Shown here: piece by piece, positions 46,226 to 46,874 of the stretch
Numbering within the stretch: the stretch's first letter is position 1
How the letters are laid out: each line of letters starts with the position of its first letter
DNA from: a bacterium
Lineage (GTDB): Bacteria > Patescibacteriota > Patescibacteriia > SG8-24
Length of the DNA: 46,874 nt
Direction: 5' to 3'
Assembly (NCBI GenBank): GCA_023246195.1
Contig: JAHFIW010000005.1
Coordinates: forward strand, 1 to 46,874
The notes under the pieces: model-generated
Seen by the model: only the letters and a program-made list of their open reading frames with translations
Told to the model about the DNA's origin: nothing
Database searches by the model: none
Made by a program: the position numbers and the translations under genes

Positions 46226-46420
46226 ATGAAAGTTGCGCCGTTACTCGCTCTTTACTCAAAGTTTTTCCGGCTGATTTTTCCGGCGATTGCCGTCATTGCG
46301 GCGATTTTCTGGCTTCTCTTCGGCACTAGGGTCGCGAGCGTCGTCGCTTTCGTGCTGGTCTTCGCGGACTTGGCTGCGCTTGCCGCGTTCGTGTTCTACT
46401 CAGCGAAGAAAAAGGTGTAG
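46226..46420 (+). CDS. Small two-helix membrane protein, 64 residues
   Basis: Two adjacent ATGs (46223, 46226) follow AAGGAGA; the second has better spacing. The product is nearly all membrane: helices at ~15-35 (LIFPAIAVIAAIFWLLFG) and ~37-60 (VASVVAFVLVFADLAALAAF), with a KKKV end. No known family. The next gene starts after two bases, so the pair forms one transcript. Confidence 0.72.
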   Translation: MKVAPLLALYSKFFRLIFPAIAVIAAIFWLLFGTRVASVVAFVLVFADLAALAAFVFYSAKKKV

Positions 46421-46422
46421 TC

Positions 46423-46776
46423 ATGGCAAAGAAAGAAGTAGAACTCGATTTCGACGCCTTCGTCGCGTCGATCGAGAACTGGGATGGCGTGAATCCTCCG
46501 TTCGACGAGGTCATGCGTTCGGCGCTGCTGCAGGCGGTATTCGTCCGCAGCGGTGACAACTTCGCCCGGTTGCTCGCCAGCAAGGTCGAGATGGTGCCCT
46601 TGTCGAGCATGGGGCGTTACGCCGCAGGCATTTCCCGTCCGTTGCCCGGCTTGATGAAGGTGCTCGTGCGGGAGGCTCGCGTGATGCTGATTGCCATGCG
46701 TGAGCAGTCCGCCAAGGAGAACGCCGAGCTGGTGCTGTTCATGCGCAGTGTAGGCAACTGCGACGAAGACGACTGA
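46423..46776 (+). CDS. Orphan soluble helical protein, 117 residues
   Basis: Starts two bases after the small membrane protein stop, with AAAGGTG upstream. No signal peptide or membrane segment. Predicted helical: acidic N-terminus (ELDFDAFVASIENWDG), then FDEVMRSALLQAVFVRSGD, LMKVLVREARVMLIAMREQS, and an acidic C-terminus (CDEDD). No known family. The pairing suggests a membrane protein with a small cytosolic partner. It ends at a strong terminator. Confidence 0.72.
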   Translation: MAKKEVELDFDAFVASIENWDGVNPPFDEVMRSALLQAVFVRSGDNFARLLASKVEMVPLSSMGRYAAGISRPLPGLMKVLVREARVMLIAMREQSAKENAELVLFMRSVGNCDEDD

Positions 46777-46789
46777 ATGCGGCTTTACA

Positions 46790-46813
46790 AGAGACCCTCT
46801 CGGGTCTTTTTTT
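46790..46813 (+). terminator. Terminator of small orphan pair
   Basis: AGACCC/GGGTCT with loop TCTC, then a T7 tract. Confidence 0.9.
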
Positions 46814-46838
46814 GTGCCTCGCCATCATTGCGGGCCGC

Positions 46839-46867
46839 TTGAAAATCAGTGCGAAAAACGGTATACT
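46839..46867 (+). promoter_or_regulatory. Promoter of a gene beyond the window
   Basis: TTGAAA, 17-bp spacer, TATACT, seven bases before the window end. Confidence 0.65.
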
Positions 46868-46874
46868 GTACGCA

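Overview
The window looks like a chromosomal segment of a small-genome bacterium of the Candidate Phyla Radiation (Patescibacteria, Parcubacteria-like). This is inferred from gene content and protein style: an ABC substrate-binding protein held by a membrane helix after a cytosolic tail, a VirB2-like pilin with a cysteine-rich tail, an archaeal-type CMP kinase, degenerate DHH and lipid-kinase proteins, several small orphan membrane proteins, and strong compaction. The DNA is GC-rich, TGA is a normal stop, and no phage, insertion sequence or CRISPR array is visible. No gene-free stretch exceeds 300 bases; the gaps mostly hold promoters and hairpin terminators.

Layout. 1-9.0 kb: the end of a very large secreted NHL-repeat protein converges on RNase J; upstream of RNase J on the same strand lie tRNA-Leu(CAG), an oligopeptide-type binding protein and secG. 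8.7-11.2 kb: a two-gene operon of a membrane-anchored DsbA-like protein with a CPYS site and a pilin-like protein with about 50 cysteines. 11.4-17.2 kb: uvrA, an amidohydrolase, and a second secreted protein sharing its C-terminal domain with the NHL protein. 17.2-19.5 kb: the minus-strand operon rluD-cmk-rplS (cmk and rplS overlap) and tRNA-Ile(UAU). 19.6-26.9 kb: mostly single-gene units for small-molecule and wall functions (two HAD phosphatases, an adenosine-deaminase-family enzyme, a cytidine deaminase, an FG-GAP/L,D-transpeptidase fusion, a GCS2 ligase, tRNA-Val(GAC), a DHH-family protein). 27-35.3 kb: valS, two orphans, tyrS-argS, bactofilin plus a DAGK-like protein. 35.3-38.9 kb: tRNA-Leu(GAG), tRNA-Val(UAC), small membrane proteins, a methyltransferase, yraN, and two paralogous orphan membrane proteins. 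39-46.8 kb: nusA-yidC-PRC-barrel, a nucleotidyltransferase with an O-antigen-ligase-like protein, CIRCE-controlled groES-groEL, and two small orphans.

How it fits together. Housekeeping genes (RNA decay, translation, transcription, membrane insertion, folding, repair) are interleaved with cell-surface genes. The most original signals are: (1) the disulfide-rich pilin next to its probable oxidoreductase; (2) an apparently unnamed C-terminal domain shared by two secreted beta-rich proteins; (3) a paralogous pair of orphan membrane proteins; (4) a regulatory style with near-consensus promoters (often TTGACAAAA with TGC before the -10), some effectively leaderless, a recurring CTCTTTGAAAGGA leader, and a hairpin-terminator leader before nusA. 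All function calls rest on reading the sequence; no database search was run.
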